DNA of 64,000 bases from Delphinus delphis. Lineage: Eukaryota > Chordata > Mammalia > Artiodactyla > Delphinidae. The stretch spans positions 90,095,488 to 90,159,487 of the forward strand of contig NC_082692.2 of NCBI RefSeq assembly GCF_949987515.2. The letters are read 5' to 3'. The notes beneath the pieces are model-generated. The model did no database searches. It saw nothing but the letters and a program-made list of their open reading frames with translations, and was not told where the DNA came from. Made by a program: the position numbers and the translations under genes. The first letter of the stretch is position 1. Every line of letters starts with the position of its first letter. This document shows, piece after piece, positions 11,178-21,827 of the stretch.

Positions 11178-11350
11178 GGGCTTCCCTGGTGGCGCAGTGG
11201 TTGAGAGTCCGCTTGCCGATGCAGGGGACACAGGTTTGTGCCCCGGTCCGGGAAGATCCCACATGCTGCAGAGCTGCTGGGCCCGTGAGCCTGTGCTCCG
11301 CAACGGGAGAGGCCACAACAGTGAGAGGGCCGCATATCGCAAAAAAAAAA
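11178..11350 (+). mobile_element. CHR-type SINE with internal deletion
   Basis: Head GGGCTTCCCTGGTGGCGCAG, A-box-like TGGCGCAGTGG, and an A-rich tail. The target duplication AAAAAAATCT lies at 11168-11177 and near 11351-11360. After GTGAGCC it jumps directly to TGTGCTCCGC, missing the roughly 26-bp GCTGAGCCTGCGCGTCCGG block present in the other copies. Confidence 0.93.
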
Positions 11351-11614
11351 AAAAAAATCTTTATATTCAAAACATGATCAGGTCCCTTGTTTTATACATA
11401 TCAAAGTCACAGATCTACTTAAGAGTTGTAGTAAAAGGAAAGAGAATCATATGTCTATTCACTCACAAAAATGGGCATCAGAAACATTTTAAATATTGCA
11501 GGTTAGTCCCAATCTTCATTTTAAAATGAAATAAAGAGTAAAGATGCATCATCCCATGGAAAAGGGTACGTTTGTCCTGGTGTGTTTTAGCAATTAATGT
11601 TAATTGGATTCATT

Positions 11615-11805
11615 AAACCACTGCAGTGCTTCTCATACCCTGGCATGCTTAAGAATCACCTGGCCAGCTTGTTAATACAGATTCCTGTCCCCAATCCCAG
11701 AAATTCAAAAGGGGTTGGGTGTAGCCCAAAATTTGCACTTATAACAAGCTCCAAAGTGATGCTGATGCTGCTGGTAAAAGGACCACAACAAAGTAACATT
11801 TGAAG
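11615..11805 (+). mobile_element. MER5A-like non-autonomous hAT-Charlie element
   Basis: The left end is CAGTGCTTCTCATACCCTGGC, followed by AAGAATCACCTGG, CTTGTTAATACAGATTCCTG, and near the right end GTGATGCTGATGCTGCTGGT and GGACCACA. These match the order of MER5A landmarks. It is an old placental DNA transposon fossil with no coding capacity. Confidence 0.8.
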
Positions 11806-12500
11806 TCCACAGACCTGCAAGATGTCATAAATTATAGATGTTATGGAAGAAAACCTGCTTTGGTCATGAGATTAGATGATGATTAATTAATAGCGATTGA
11901 TGTTATCAAAGGCATTATTTTTGTGTAACTCAAAAGCAAGTGATGACCATTTATAGGTACATGAAATGATAAGGACAGAAATATAATAGTACGGTTCTCA
12001 TTTCAGAATTCAATGATATTAAAATTAATTTTTTCTACCAACATGCTCTCAACATATGTTATTAAGTATTTATTAACTACAATAGCTAGTTAGCGGTGGA
12101 ACGTGTATATATTTTCCACAAAGGTATAAACTATAAAGAAGTAGAGAGCCAGATAATTTTGGATAGGTTTTAGGGACAGTTTGGTAAATGTGCTACTTTT
12201 TAGAATTTAACAATGCAATTTCTCAAGAAAAAAGAAAAAAAAATAAAAATATCTGAGTATTAAACAGCTGTCCCTGGCATCTATTTCACTTTTTTTTCCT
12301 GGGAAATGGCACCAATAGCTGTTTCCCCAGTATTACATTAGGGCTTTAAGATTTGTACAATAGATAGAAAGAAAGAGCGCCACCTACTGAATACGCCAAA
12401 TGCTTCCTCCAGCATAGTGGTCACATCTTGGCTGCCCTGACTTAACCTTAATACCTTAGAAAAAAATTGGTGCAAATTGGTCCATCAGACATTAAGATCA
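11806..12500. other. No recognisable feature
   Basis: AT-rich DNA with an A-rich patch near 12230. No gene, repeat family or site can be supported. Confidence 0.5.
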
Positions 12501-12510
12501 AAAAGCTCTG

Positions 12511-12715
12511 GGGCTTCCCTGGTGGCGCAGTGGATGAGAGTCCGCCTGCCGATGCAGGGGACACGTGTTCGTGCCCCGGTCCGGGAGGATCCCACAATGC
12601 CGCGGAGCAGCTGGGCCCGTGAGCCATGGCTGCTGAGCCTGCGCGTCCGGAGCCTGTGCTCCGCAGTGGGAGAGGCCACAACAGTGAGAGGCCCGCGTAC
12701 TGCAAAAAAAAAAAA
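12511..12715 (+). mobile_element. CHR-type SINE, young and complete
   Basis: The full body is close to the consensus inferred from the other copies, including GCTGAGCCTGCGCGTCCGG and the terminal GAGAGGCCCGCGTACTGC, followed by an A-run of about 16. The target duplication AAAAGCTCTG lies at 12501-12510 and 12716-12725. Retained CpGs suggest a recent insertion. Confidence 0.96.
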
Positions 12716-13144
12716 AAAAGCTCTGATGTAACAGCCATTTGGGTTTTCACTTCTAAACCAAAGAACTTCAAGTTCTTAATTTGTTTCAATCACTGTGGAG
12801 TAGTTATGTGTTATAATTATACAAAAATATTGGGATGTCCCACCTGTTGTTGAATCCAAGGCCAGATGAGATATGAAAATTATGACCATATTCTCCTGAA
12901 TCTTCAGAAGAAGGGTAAGAGAAAACACCCTAACCAAAATAAATTCTGTTTATTTTTTTTATTTGAAATTGTAAAATCACCTCATCTCCCTAGCCAGGTG
13001 AGAGTTTGTAGTATTCTATTTAAATTTAAAGCCAATTCAGTCTCTCAAATTCTCCAAATCTATTCTTAGTTCCATTAATTAATGGGATCTCGTCAACAAA
13101 AAAAAAAGGGTTTTCACCTAAAAATCTGATTAAATATATGTCAA

Positions 13145-13380
13145 AGGTAGTATAGAATAGCTTTCAAGAGCACAGATTCTGGAAACAATCCATGGATTCA
13201 AATCTAAGAGCTGCTATTTACTAGCTATGTGATCTCACACAATTATTTATACCTTAGTTTGCTAATCTGTAAAATGTGGATCATAATCTCATAGTTATTA
13301 GGAGGAAAACCAGATAATAAAATAAGTGCAAGTACCTTGAGTAAGTACTCAATAAAAGTAAGTTGCCACTAACATTCATT
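13145..13380 (+). mobile_element. MIR SINE
   Basis: Landmarks in order are AGAGCACAGATTCTGGA, a GGATTCAAAT box, TTACTAGCTATGTGA, AATCTGTAAAATG, and a terminal GTAAGTACTCAATAAA. It is a diverged but nearly full-length copy. Confidence 0.85.
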
Positions 13381-14160
13381 GGAAATCTCTTAAAAGTTAT
13401 GTAACACTGAGGAAATTCCTAAGGGAGTAGAGCTAACTAGCAGAGTAACTGAAAATCAAACTCAGGTATAATTAAATTTTGAAAATAGAATAAAATTTTT
13501 AAAAGCTCTTCTCCACATTACATACAAAGTTACTAACACTAAATTCAATAGTATTTTCATAAAAGCTTTGCCAATATGTTGTTAGTCAAATTGGAGAAGC
13601 TATTAATCATTTAATATGTTTACTTCTAGGGTCAAAAATTAATATGAGTTAATAAGAAACTTCACTACTTGCCCCCCCAAATGTTTCTTGCACAGGATGC
13701 TCTTTCCTTTCAAACAGTGAAATCAAACTGAATGACCTAAATAATATTTATTTTCTGATAAAATGTTCATGATTGCTTGGTTTGTGGAAGTTGTGCTTGT
13801 GTTATTTTTAATTAAATCATGCTATATAGTGTTCCACTCTGTTAAATTGATCAGAGTTTAGTTGAAATTCATTAGATAAAATTATAGGAATTGCTTTATT
13901 ATTTTATAAACAATCATATTCAGAAACAGAGAGAGAATTTTGAAATGGAAGTTTTATGCTTTAATGTAAATAATTGCAGGCTGCCAACAATCCAGGTGCT
14001 TTCCAAAAAACAAGATCAAGAGATAGCTGTGACAGCAATTAAGATATTTATTAGGTTTCACCCTATTTGTCATAACTGATTATGCAGACTTACATGAATC
14101 ACCTTGCTTTCTGATTGGTTTATTCTTTGTTATCCGAAACTAACATACTTTAGCATAGAC
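13381..14160. other. No recognisable feature
   Basis: AT-rich sequence without supported genes or repeats. A C7 run occurs near 13672. Confidence 0.5.
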
Positions 14161-14161
14161 T

Positions 14162-14213
<52 letters not shown>
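14161..14213. repeat. (TG)n microsatellite
   Basis: About 25 TG units with one CG interruption near the start. A likely polymorphic locus with Z-DNA-forming potential. Confidence 0.97.
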
Positions 14214-14215
<2 letters not shown>

Positions 14216-15279
14216 CTGTATCTAGAAACAGTTGCCCAAATGAGAAATTTAGTCTTCAGATGGTTAGCTTACATTTAGAAGGCCCCATCCAATCAAAAGT
14301 CACACACCAGAGGTAGCTACAATAACCAGTATATTATGTCCAATCATCATGTAATCTGCATTAAAGGTGTTAAAGTTGGCCTTTCACTTGTTAAATTGGT
14401 AGAGTTCAACAAAAGTGGACTGTCTGGAAATAATGTAGAGATTCTCCCATCCTTGCATGAACATGGTATAAGAACCTAGAAGGATCAGTGTTCTGAACAA
14501 TGTCTTAAGCTTGATGCATAAATGCTGCTTAGGACAGTTTTGTTACCCTAATCTCACCAGATGATTAAATTACCCTGCCATTAGAAGATTGTTATGAACA
14601 TGATGTCATGTCACTCCTAAATGGACAGAGAGCTAGGACTTCACTGACCTTACAGGAAAAGTGGAATGGGTAATTTTGTGTCTGTTTGCTATAAACATTT
14701 GAACATGTTCACTCTGACACTTCCTTTCTGACCTGGGAGGAAGGTTAAAGGGATGAGACCTTCTTAGCTCTCTCCCCCATCTCTGACAGTTGCAAAATAT
14801 AGATTTTTACCAATCGTAATCTAGTATTTATGAATTGTCATACTTAATTATGTTAATTAATAACAGTTAATTGTACAGTCCAATGTGCAACTATCTCAGA
14901 TTTAGGTTCTTGTAGGGATTTCAATAATCTGAATTTTTTCATAATTAAATGCTGACATTAAACCAAACTGTCAGTGTAATAAACAGTTTAGTACTGAAAG
15001 CTATAAGTCAAATTTGACATTTTAATTTGGGGAGAAGATAGGTTTGTTTTTATCACATGTTCTTTGAACTGGGTTAACTTAGTTCACCAACAATATCTTT
15101 GAGTTTTAATATATTCCTGATTTTAATTCAGATTTTAAGCGTTTTACTCTCTAACAGATGAAATGCTTCAACGTTAGCTTTGTTCCTCCATAAGAACATC
15201 ATCTGTCCAGAATGTTTAACTGATGGTTCTTTCAGCCTTTTCATAGAGTTATTTGGTGGTTAATTTCCTTTTGAGGACA
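14214..15279. other. No recognisable feature
   Basis: Moderately AT-rich unique-looking sequence. I see no supported gene or repeat. Confidence 0.45.
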
Positions 15280-15400
15280 GAGTGAGAGTGAGAGAAGAAG
15301 AAGAGGAAGGGGAAGGAGGAGGGGGCGAGAGAGGGGGAGGGGGACAAAGACAACAAGGAGGGAGGGGGAAGAGGACAGAGAAACAGAGAAAAAAGAGACT
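15280..15400. repeat. Homopurine G/A tract
   Basis: About 120 bp of nearly pure purine on the plus strand, with GAGAGAG, GAAGAAGAA and GGAGGGGG blocks. Such tracts can form triplex DNA. The P/S/L-rich antisense frame across it is an artefact. Confidence 0.88.
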
Positions 15401-15569
15401 GAGAGAGATATCGATAAACATGTCTAGGTTGAGGTGATTATGAAGCATAGGGACGATTTGGAGAGAAAGAAACTGGAACACAAGAAACTATAGTCCCTCC
15501 CCAACTCCTGCATCCTTGGGCCCATATAGACTGTTACAAGTTACAGGTACTGGTCCTGTTTTTTTTGCA

Positions 15570-15760
15570 CCTATATAATAATGATTATTTTATATGTCTT
15601 ATAATTTGCATAGTACTTTTTCTGCATGATCCTTCTTGTTTTTCATAGTCATGCAGTGAGGACTGTCAAAAGGTTATTACTGTTTCTAATTTATGTAAGA
15701 GGAAACTAGGTTACTGTGTGACTTGCCTACATGACCACATTGCCTCTTATATTAGTTTCC
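15570..15760 (-). mobile_element. MIR-like fragment, decayed
   Basis: Antisense MIR landmarks are faint but ordered: TATAATTTGCATAGTACTTT, then TCATGCAGTGAGGACTGT, TTATGTAAGAGGAAACTAGG and TGTGTGACTTGCC. Ends are uncertain. Confidence 0.45.
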
Positions 15761-16781
15761 ACAGCCATCTTGATCTATCATGTGTGAACTGGTGTTGAAA
15801 CATTTTCAGGATCTTTATGCTTTTGTTTCTGCTAAGCCAGCCATAATTCCATCTTTATATCTTCATTAAAGACATAAATTATCATGCCTTATTTCAGTTC
15901 AGGATTCTATTCTGCTTCTGAAAGGACTTGAGGATTTTCTGGTTTAATAACATTACTTCTGAGTAAATTTTGTCTGCATTGTAGCATTAACTATTTTGCA
16001 ATGGCCTCGAAGATTCCAGTAAGTCAAATCATCTGTATACACAAACTTATATTTATTCTTTTACCTATAACTTGTCCCAGCAACTGTCATTTGATGAGTG
16101 CCTGGTTGTTCAGCTGCAGGAAAATGAACAATACTTAGTTAAAATATACCGCTCATTGGATGTTTTACCTGTCAGATTAAACTTTATTAAGTACAGTATC
16201 ACTTGTTTTTAATTAAGGTGTTCTGTATGCCTACTGGTGTACAGCTTTTTTGCTAAGGTCATGAGGAATAACCTAATGAAATGTCTAAAACACTATTAGT
16301 TGTGCTAATTCCATTCATAGCACATAGAAGTCTTCATTATAATTTATCAAAGTGTTGTTTTTCTTCTTTTAAGAAATTGTTATATCTAGTATTTCATTCC
16401 TAGAGGTTCTGGTGGTTATTAAGTCTCTTAAAAGACTGATTGCACAGAATATGTGTCCCTGAACTCCACTGTTTCATTGAAACTTTTTGTTGTTGTTGTT
16501 TCAGAATCATCATAAGAACCTGAGTAATTTCTCAGTGTATCCTTTTCCCAAATTTTCTGACTGCCTTCCATCAGAAATAGGAATGTTTTATTTAAAAAAA
16601 TTTTAAAGACAGTAAATATTCAGTCTTCTGGTAATTTGAAGCATTCTGTTATATATAGCAAATTGCTTCATCTTTCAGAGTCCAAGTGTCCTTATTTCCT
16701 CCTCCTAGTTGAATCTGAATCTCATTCATCTTTATAATTGGATTTTTTTCTCTCTCTTTTTCCTTGGGCAAACTCTTGTGC
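15761..16781. other. No recognisable feature
   Basis: Unique-looking AT-rich DNA with a short (TTG)n near 16488. No gene can be supported. Confidence 0.45.
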
Positions 16782-16804
16782 CAAAAAAAAAAAAAAAAAA
16801 AAAA
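16782..16804 (+). repeat. Poly(A) run of about 23 nt
   Basis: Isolated A-run following CTTGTGCC. No SINE or LINE body is recognisable to its left, so it may be a simple mononucleotide repeat. Confidence 0.9.
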
Positions 16805-16894
16805 ATGGGAATACACTTGCTAATCAAGGCCATATGAGGGCAGCCTTCTATGTCCCTATATAGGCATTTTGTCCCAAATTGAGGATTGCAGACA

Positions 16895-17165
16895 GAGACA
16901 AAGCCCAACCTAATGGATGTGGACTGCCTGGGTTGGAATTCCTGCTCCACCCTTCACCATTTGAGTGACCTTGGGCCAGTTATTTTAAGCTCTCTGTGCT
17001 TCTATTTTCTCATCTATAACAAAGATATAATAATAGTAGTTACTTCATAGAAATATTTCTAGAATAACGTTGCTTTAAAAAATCAGTCACATGAAGTTCT
17101 TAGGATACATATCTGGCATATAGTAAGTGTTTAATTAATGTTAGCTAATATTACTACCATTATCA
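16895..17165 (+). mobile_element. MIR SINE, near full length
   Basis: Reads GACTGCCTGGGTTGGAATTC, TTTGAGTGACCTTGGGC, TTCTCATCTATAA, then GGCATATAGTAAGTGTTTAAT and AATGTTAGCTAATATTA. All MIR blocks occur in the correct order and spacing. Confidence 0.9.
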
Positions 17166-17580
17166 CTTTTCCGTTGCTGAATTCTCTATATGTAACAGAC
17201 TTAATTTTTTAAACACTCATGATATGGAGTATTTTGACACCATTGGGAGTGCTGCCAGCTTCTCAAATAGAAAGCAATTGAGAACAATTCAAAATAAATT
17301 AGACCTCCGAGGATATGTCAGCACCTTCACTGGAGACTCGTTTTCAAAGTGCCTGCTACTTCTAGGGCACTGCTGCCATGGAAGGAGGCATTCTTTGAAA
17401 ATCTATTTGTTTTCACATTTCTTATTTTCTTTTAATCTGTCTATTCAAATATTAAGGAGAATTTTGTTCAAACACATTAAATTCACCACCAGTTTATTGG
17501 GGCAAGCCCATGACAAGGTGGGAAGTACTTCAGCTGCTGGAATAGCCTGAGTCCTTCCACCTGGTTTTTGACAAGGCAGC
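17166..17580. other. Unassigned sequence with a chance open frame
   Basis: A 108-codon plus frame runs from 17224 to 17550 between two MIRs. It has no recognisable domain or good splice sites, and its second half is hydrophobic and AT-driven, so I do not call it a gene. Confidence 0.4.
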
Positions 17581-17584
17581 ATGC

Positions 17585-17810
17585 ATAATGACTGAATTGA
17601 GAGCAAGTCTTGGGAATCCTTCTCCCAGGTTCAAACTTCGGCTTTGCTGCTTTCTAACTGGGCCACCTCAGTTTCCTCACCTGAAAAAGAGAGATAATAA
17701 TAGCAGTTATCTGTCTTCAGGATTGTTGTGAGGTTATGACAGGACAGTCACTTAACACAGAGCCAGGAACACAGCAAGTTGTCAATATTTTGTGGCTATG
17801 ATTATGTTAA
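17585..17810 (+). mobile_element. MIR SINE
   Basis: Contains CCCAGGTTCAAACTTCGGCTTTGC, CCTCAGTTTCCTCACCTG, GATAATAATAGCAG, GGATTGTTGTGAGG and a diverged GAGCCAGGAACACAGCAAGT terminal block. The copy is older and more diverged than the one at 16895. Confidence 0.85.
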
Positions 17811-18144
17811 GGATGATATATACTGTGCTGAATCTCGCCAGTGACTAACGATTCATAATTGGTGGAATATGCCAACCAGGCCACTGTATTTTAGAGATGA
17901 GAGCACCTTTAGACAGTCTATCATCAAATTCATTTACAGATTAAAAAGAAAAAAGAAGTCCTAAAAATTGAGATAAGTGTCCCAAGGATGAGGGTAACGC
18001 TAGTTTGACCACAAGTAAAGTTTTTTCACCTCTTTCACTTCACAGTTATCTGTATGTGTGCTGCAACCTTATCTGATTATGTCAGGCTGCCTTAGACTGC
18101 CATGAAGAGCCTCAATTACCAGTGAACAATAAATGTTAGGAAAA

Positions 18145-18165
18145 ACAACAACAACAACAACAACT
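18145..18165. repeat. (CAA)n short repeat
   Basis: Six to seven ACA/CAA units following AGGAAAA. Confidence 0.8.
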
Positions 18166-18389
18166 TGAGGACAGAATGAGAGAGAGAATTCAACTTCCAA
18201 TGTAGTTGTTTTTGCAATTTTAAAAATTGAGGAACTAGCCCCAAATGTGGCAAATTTTCAGGAATTGCACGAATCAAAATGTTATACCTGGATAGTTAGT
18301 GCAAGGTTCCAAGATACAGTTACTAGACTTCAATGAAATGGAAATGTGGATTATCTAAACCTCCTTTCCTTTTTAAAAACACAGGATAA

Positions 18390-18605
18390 TAGAACTTTCT
18401 AGGTCTGTGCTGTCCATTATGGTAGCCACTAGCCACATGTGCTTATTTACATATAACTTTAATTCAATTAAATGTTTTAAAATTAAAAAGTAGTTCCCCG
18501 GTTGTGCTAGGCACATTACACATGTGGCTAGTGGCTACCATACTGGATAGCTCAGATGAAAATTTCTGCCACCACAGAATGGTCTGTTGGATGGTGCTGC
18601 TCTAC
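18390..18605. mobile_element. Palindromic hAT-like MITE
   Basis: Two perfect 20-bp inverted arms, GTAGCCACTAGCCACATGTG at 18422-18441 and its complement at 18519-18538, enclose an AT-rich loop of 77 bp. Outside them are diverged AGAACTTTCT...TGCTGTCCA and ...GTCTGTTGGATGGTGCTG ends. This is the structure of a common mammalian non-autonomous DNA transposon of the hAT-Charlie group; I do not assign the subfamily. Confidence 0.7.
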
Positions 18606-19354
18606 AGCAACTGAGAAGTACTTATAATTATAGTTGGTAGAGTAGGCTGTACAATGGTTGGAAATATCATAGAGAAGTGTTTTCACAAAATACAAAAATG
18701 GGCTTGCACAGATGTTAAACAAAATAACAGCCCAAACTCTTTAGAGAATTTAGTCAAATGCAAGCATTCACTCTGCAATGAAGAGTCTATAATTTGTGAT
18801 AGGAGAAAGATCCAGAAGAAAAAAGGATCAGGCCGACTCTAAGGGGGAAAAAAAAGGCAAGCATTAAGCTAATTCTGATGAAGGCTCACCTGATTTTCCA
18901 ATTTATTTATAAGCATCTTTGAAGTGTTTTTAACTTTCAGAGTCACAACAGGGGTTTTTCCAATCAATATTTATGTTACTTACATTACACTTGGAAAACA
19001 GGTAACACTTTCAAATGCTGATGTGTGTGGAACAAGATCATGTTGGCTCTTGACTGAGTCTATCCATTTAAAATGTCCATGTTGATGATATTCTACCATT
19101 CACCATGATGAATTTTAAGCAGAACATACATTTTTATCTGCTTAGATTTTATTTTGGCAGTAAAATATATAATGATTATTCAATTTGGTCTGAAGTATAA
19201 AATATCATTAGAAGTTCAACATAAGTGCTTTGAAATCCAATTTTAACTCTGCCTGTTGCCCTTTACTGTAGATTGAACTAATTAGTTAACAGTAGTTTCC
19301 AGCCTTGAAGTCAGGAAGAATTGGCACTTTGCCCACACACTTATGACTTTTCAC
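18606..19354. other. No recognisable feature
   Basis: AT-rich unique-looking sequence. Short open frames have no family signal. Confidence 0.45.
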
Positions 19355-19560
19355 AATAACAATAATCCTTATATTGCAATTGTGCTTTAGAGTTTGCAAA
19401 ATGCTTTCAGGCAAAGTGTTTTCACATAGAGTAGCCCAGAAACAGACAGGAGAGTTTTAGCATTCTTAACTTAGAACCGTGGAAACCAATATGTACAGAA
19501 TTAAGTCATCTGGCCAAAAGACACAGATATGAGCAGAGTGCAAGTTTGATTCTGCTATGC
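19355..19560 (-). mobile_element. MIR-family fragment
   Basis: Reads TGCTTTAGAGTTTGCAAAATGCTTTC, then degraded text equivalent to the antisense MIR core and AAGTCATCTGGCCAAAAGACACAG. The match is partial and the ends are uncertain. Confidence 0.45.
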
Positions 19561-19726
19561 TTTGCTGCCTTTCTAAGCACCTTTTGATCAACATCAGTTG
19601 CTACCACCATAGTTTGGCCCAGACTTGGAAGGAGAATAAAGAGAAATAGAAAAAGAAGAAAGAGAGGAAATGAGCAAACATGAAAGTCAGGAGATAATAA
19701 TTTATGCCCTTAAAAATAATTGGTAT

Positions 19727-19932
19727 AGGGACTTCCCTGGTGGTCCAGTGGGTAAGACTCCACACTCCCAATGCAGGGGGCCCTGGTTGGATCCCTGGTC
19801 AGGGAACTAGATCTTGCATGCAGCAACTAAGAAATTGCATGCCTCAACTAAGAAGCCCGCATGCCGCAACAAAGATCCTGCATGCTGCAACTAAGACCTG
19901 GTGCAGCCAAAATAAATAAATAAATATTTTTA
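19727..19932 (+). mobile_element. CHR-related SINE, older form
   Basis: Starts GGGACTTCCCTGGTGGTCCAG, has GCAACTAAGA-type body repeats and ends CAGCCAAAATAAATAAATAAA. The 16-bp target duplication AAAAATAATTGGTATA (19711-19726) and its copy with one mismatch (19933-19948) define the ends well. Confidence 0.93.
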
Positions 19933-19989
19933 AAAAATAATTCGTATAAAGACTCATGATTATGAAATGTGATGTGGTACCCAGGATGG

Positions 19990-20215
19990 GATTCTGAAGC
20001 AGAGAAAGTGCAATAGGTTAAAAACTAAGGAAATCTGAATAAAGTATGAACTTTAGTTAATAATAATACATTAATATTGGTTCTTCAGTCATAACAAATG
20101 AACCATAATGGGAAAATTGGGTGCAGGTTATAATGGAATTTGCTATATTACTTTTGTAATTTTTATGTCAATCTAAACTCTTCTAAAATAAAAAGTTTAC
20201 TTAAAAAAGTATTGT
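19990..20215 (+). other. Possible decayed retroposon tail
   Basis: Ends TCTAAACTCTTCTAAAATAAAAAGTTTAC followed by an A-rich stretch, resembling the 3' terminus of an old LINE or DNA transposon. The family cannot be decided by eye. Confidence 0.3.
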
Positions 20216-20324
20216 AATTGGTAGTATGGCATACCCAAGACTCCTCAAGGATCACAGTGCTCTGTGGAGGTCATGTTGCACTTGGCTCACATCTTTGATG
20301 AAGGGAACTAGTTTTCATCTCGAT

Positions 20325-20575
20325 TTATGATGTTTGTCCAACTATGACCTGTGGGCCACATCCAGCCCATGTCCTCTTTTGGTAACTAAAGTTTTATTGT
20401 AACGCAGTCATGCTCATAAGTTGACATATTCTCTCTGGCTGCTTTTGCACTACCCCTGGCAGAGATGCATAATGATGAAAGAAACCATGTGGAGCACAAA
20501 ACCTAAAAGATTTACATTCCAGCTCTTTACAGAATAGGTTTGCCAAATGCTGGTACAGAACATCAAATTCTTTCT
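20325..20575 (-). mobile_element. Old hAT-like DNA transposon fragment
   Basis: Contains GACCTGTGGGCCACATCCAGCCCAT, AAAGTTTTATTGTAACGCAG, TCTGGCTGCTTTTGCACTAC and CCAGCTCTTTACAGAATAGGTTTGCCAA, in the same order as a widespread mammalian non-autonomous DNA element. Strand and subfamily are not certain. Confidence 0.5.
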
Positions 20576-20589
20576 TTTTCATCAACATC

Positions 20590-20960
20590 TGTTTATTAAT
20601 GGGCCAGGCATTCTTCTATGTGGTAGGAACACAGTGGCAATCAAGACAGAGCTGCTTTTCTGGAACTCACCTTCCAGAATAATAAGTTAATAAATAAACA
20701 AGAAAAGAGCATCAACAATAAAGTGTGCAAAATTACTTCCAATAGCTCTAAATCTCACAAAGACAATAAAATGAATATAGTTGCTTTAGAGAGTGATGTT
20801 TGGGGTGAAGCTGTTAATTTACAATGGGTACTCATGTAAACCCTGAGATGGATTCTGAATAATAAGAAGGAACGAGCTATGGAAAGATAAGGGAAACAGC
20901 ATTCCAAGTGGAAGGACTAGAAGTGCAAAAATGATCAGTCAGAAACAAGCTTAAAGTTTA
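20590..20960. mobile_element. Ancient LINE-like or MIR-like fossil
   Basis: Contains GGGCCAGGCATTCTTCTATGTG, GGAACACAGTGGCAATCAAGACAG and, further right, AGAAGGAACGAGCTATGGAAAG and CATTCCAAGTGGAAGGACTAGAAGTGCAAA. These landmarks co-occur in an old mammalian interspersed repeat. The family name is left open. Confidence 0.45.
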
Positions 20961-21683
20961 GAGCAAGAAAATTTTAAGATTTTTCTAAACCTCAACTACT
21001 TCCAAATTTAAATAGAACAAAATTAAATTAAATCCACATCCCATATTTCTTCTTTTCTATAAATTTTTGAAAGGATTTTTTTCAAGGGAATAACCAAGAT
21101 TTTCATATTCCTTGGGGACTTTGCTAATGAAATCAATGATTATTTTGTGAACATTCCCCATGGGAAAAGAGCAGCACTAAATCTTATTTATTACAACATT
21201 ATTTGGCATGTTACAATTTTCCATTAAGCTTTAATTTTTTTTTCACTTTTTATTCATCCCAAAGAAAAGAAGCTTCAAAGGTTTGACTACTATAATACCA
21301 ACTTGAAATATGATCTATTCCCTTTCTCTGTTTGACCCGACAAGGAAGGAGCTAGAATGTTTCACAAAAGATGATTCATAGGACAGCAGTTTTGAATGAT
21401 GTTATTTGGTAAACATCTAATTAACTGATAAGATCAGGTATTTCTTGATACCTGGAAACATTAAACTATCTTGGTTAAAAAAGTTCACTTACTATTAGAC
21501 CTCTTAGCATCCTTAGTACAATAAGCTGTGAATCTACAAGCTGAAGCTTTAAGGGCATAGAAAACACCTACTTGTCAAGGACTCTGGAGAACTCTATTTG
21601 AAAAATGATGCTTTTGAAATAATCATTTGCTTCTTTGGAGAATCCAGTGAAATCTGATATTCTTTTTACTTTGGAGATATATG
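20961..21683. other. No recognisable feature
   Basis: AT-rich DNA with no supported gene or repeat. Confidence 0.45.
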
Positions 21684-21689
21684 TATGTA

Positions 21690-21745
<56 letters not shown>
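21684..21745. repeat. Compound (TG)n(TA)n microsatellite
   Basis: TATGTATG is followed by about 10 TG units and about 18 TA units. The three overlapping antisense frames here rich in Y, I, H and T are artefacts of the repeat. Confidence 0.97.
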
Positions 21746-21748
<3 letters not shown>

Positions 21749-21794
21749 TGATCTGACACACCAAAAATGTATTAGCTGAAAATAAATCTGTCCC

Positions 21795-21827
21795 TTTAGC
21801 ATGAAAAATAAAATCACCAGGAGGGCC
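21795..21827 (+). mobile_element. MER5-type element, left piece
   Basis: AGCATGAAAAATAAAATCACCAGGAGGGCC corresponds to the MER5 block GCATNAGAATCACCTGGAGGGC. The rest of the same element resumes at 22859, after an inserted L1 and SINE. Confidence 0.6.

Noticed and set aside
12515..12560. tRNA-like sequence at SINE heads (A-box and B-box motifs)
   Set aside because: It recurs in every CHR SINE with poly(A) tails and target duplicates, so these are tRNA-derived SINEs and not functional tRNA genes.
17224..17550. 108-codon open frame between two MIRs
   Set aside because: No domain, no flanking splice signals, and a hydrophobic AT-driven second half.
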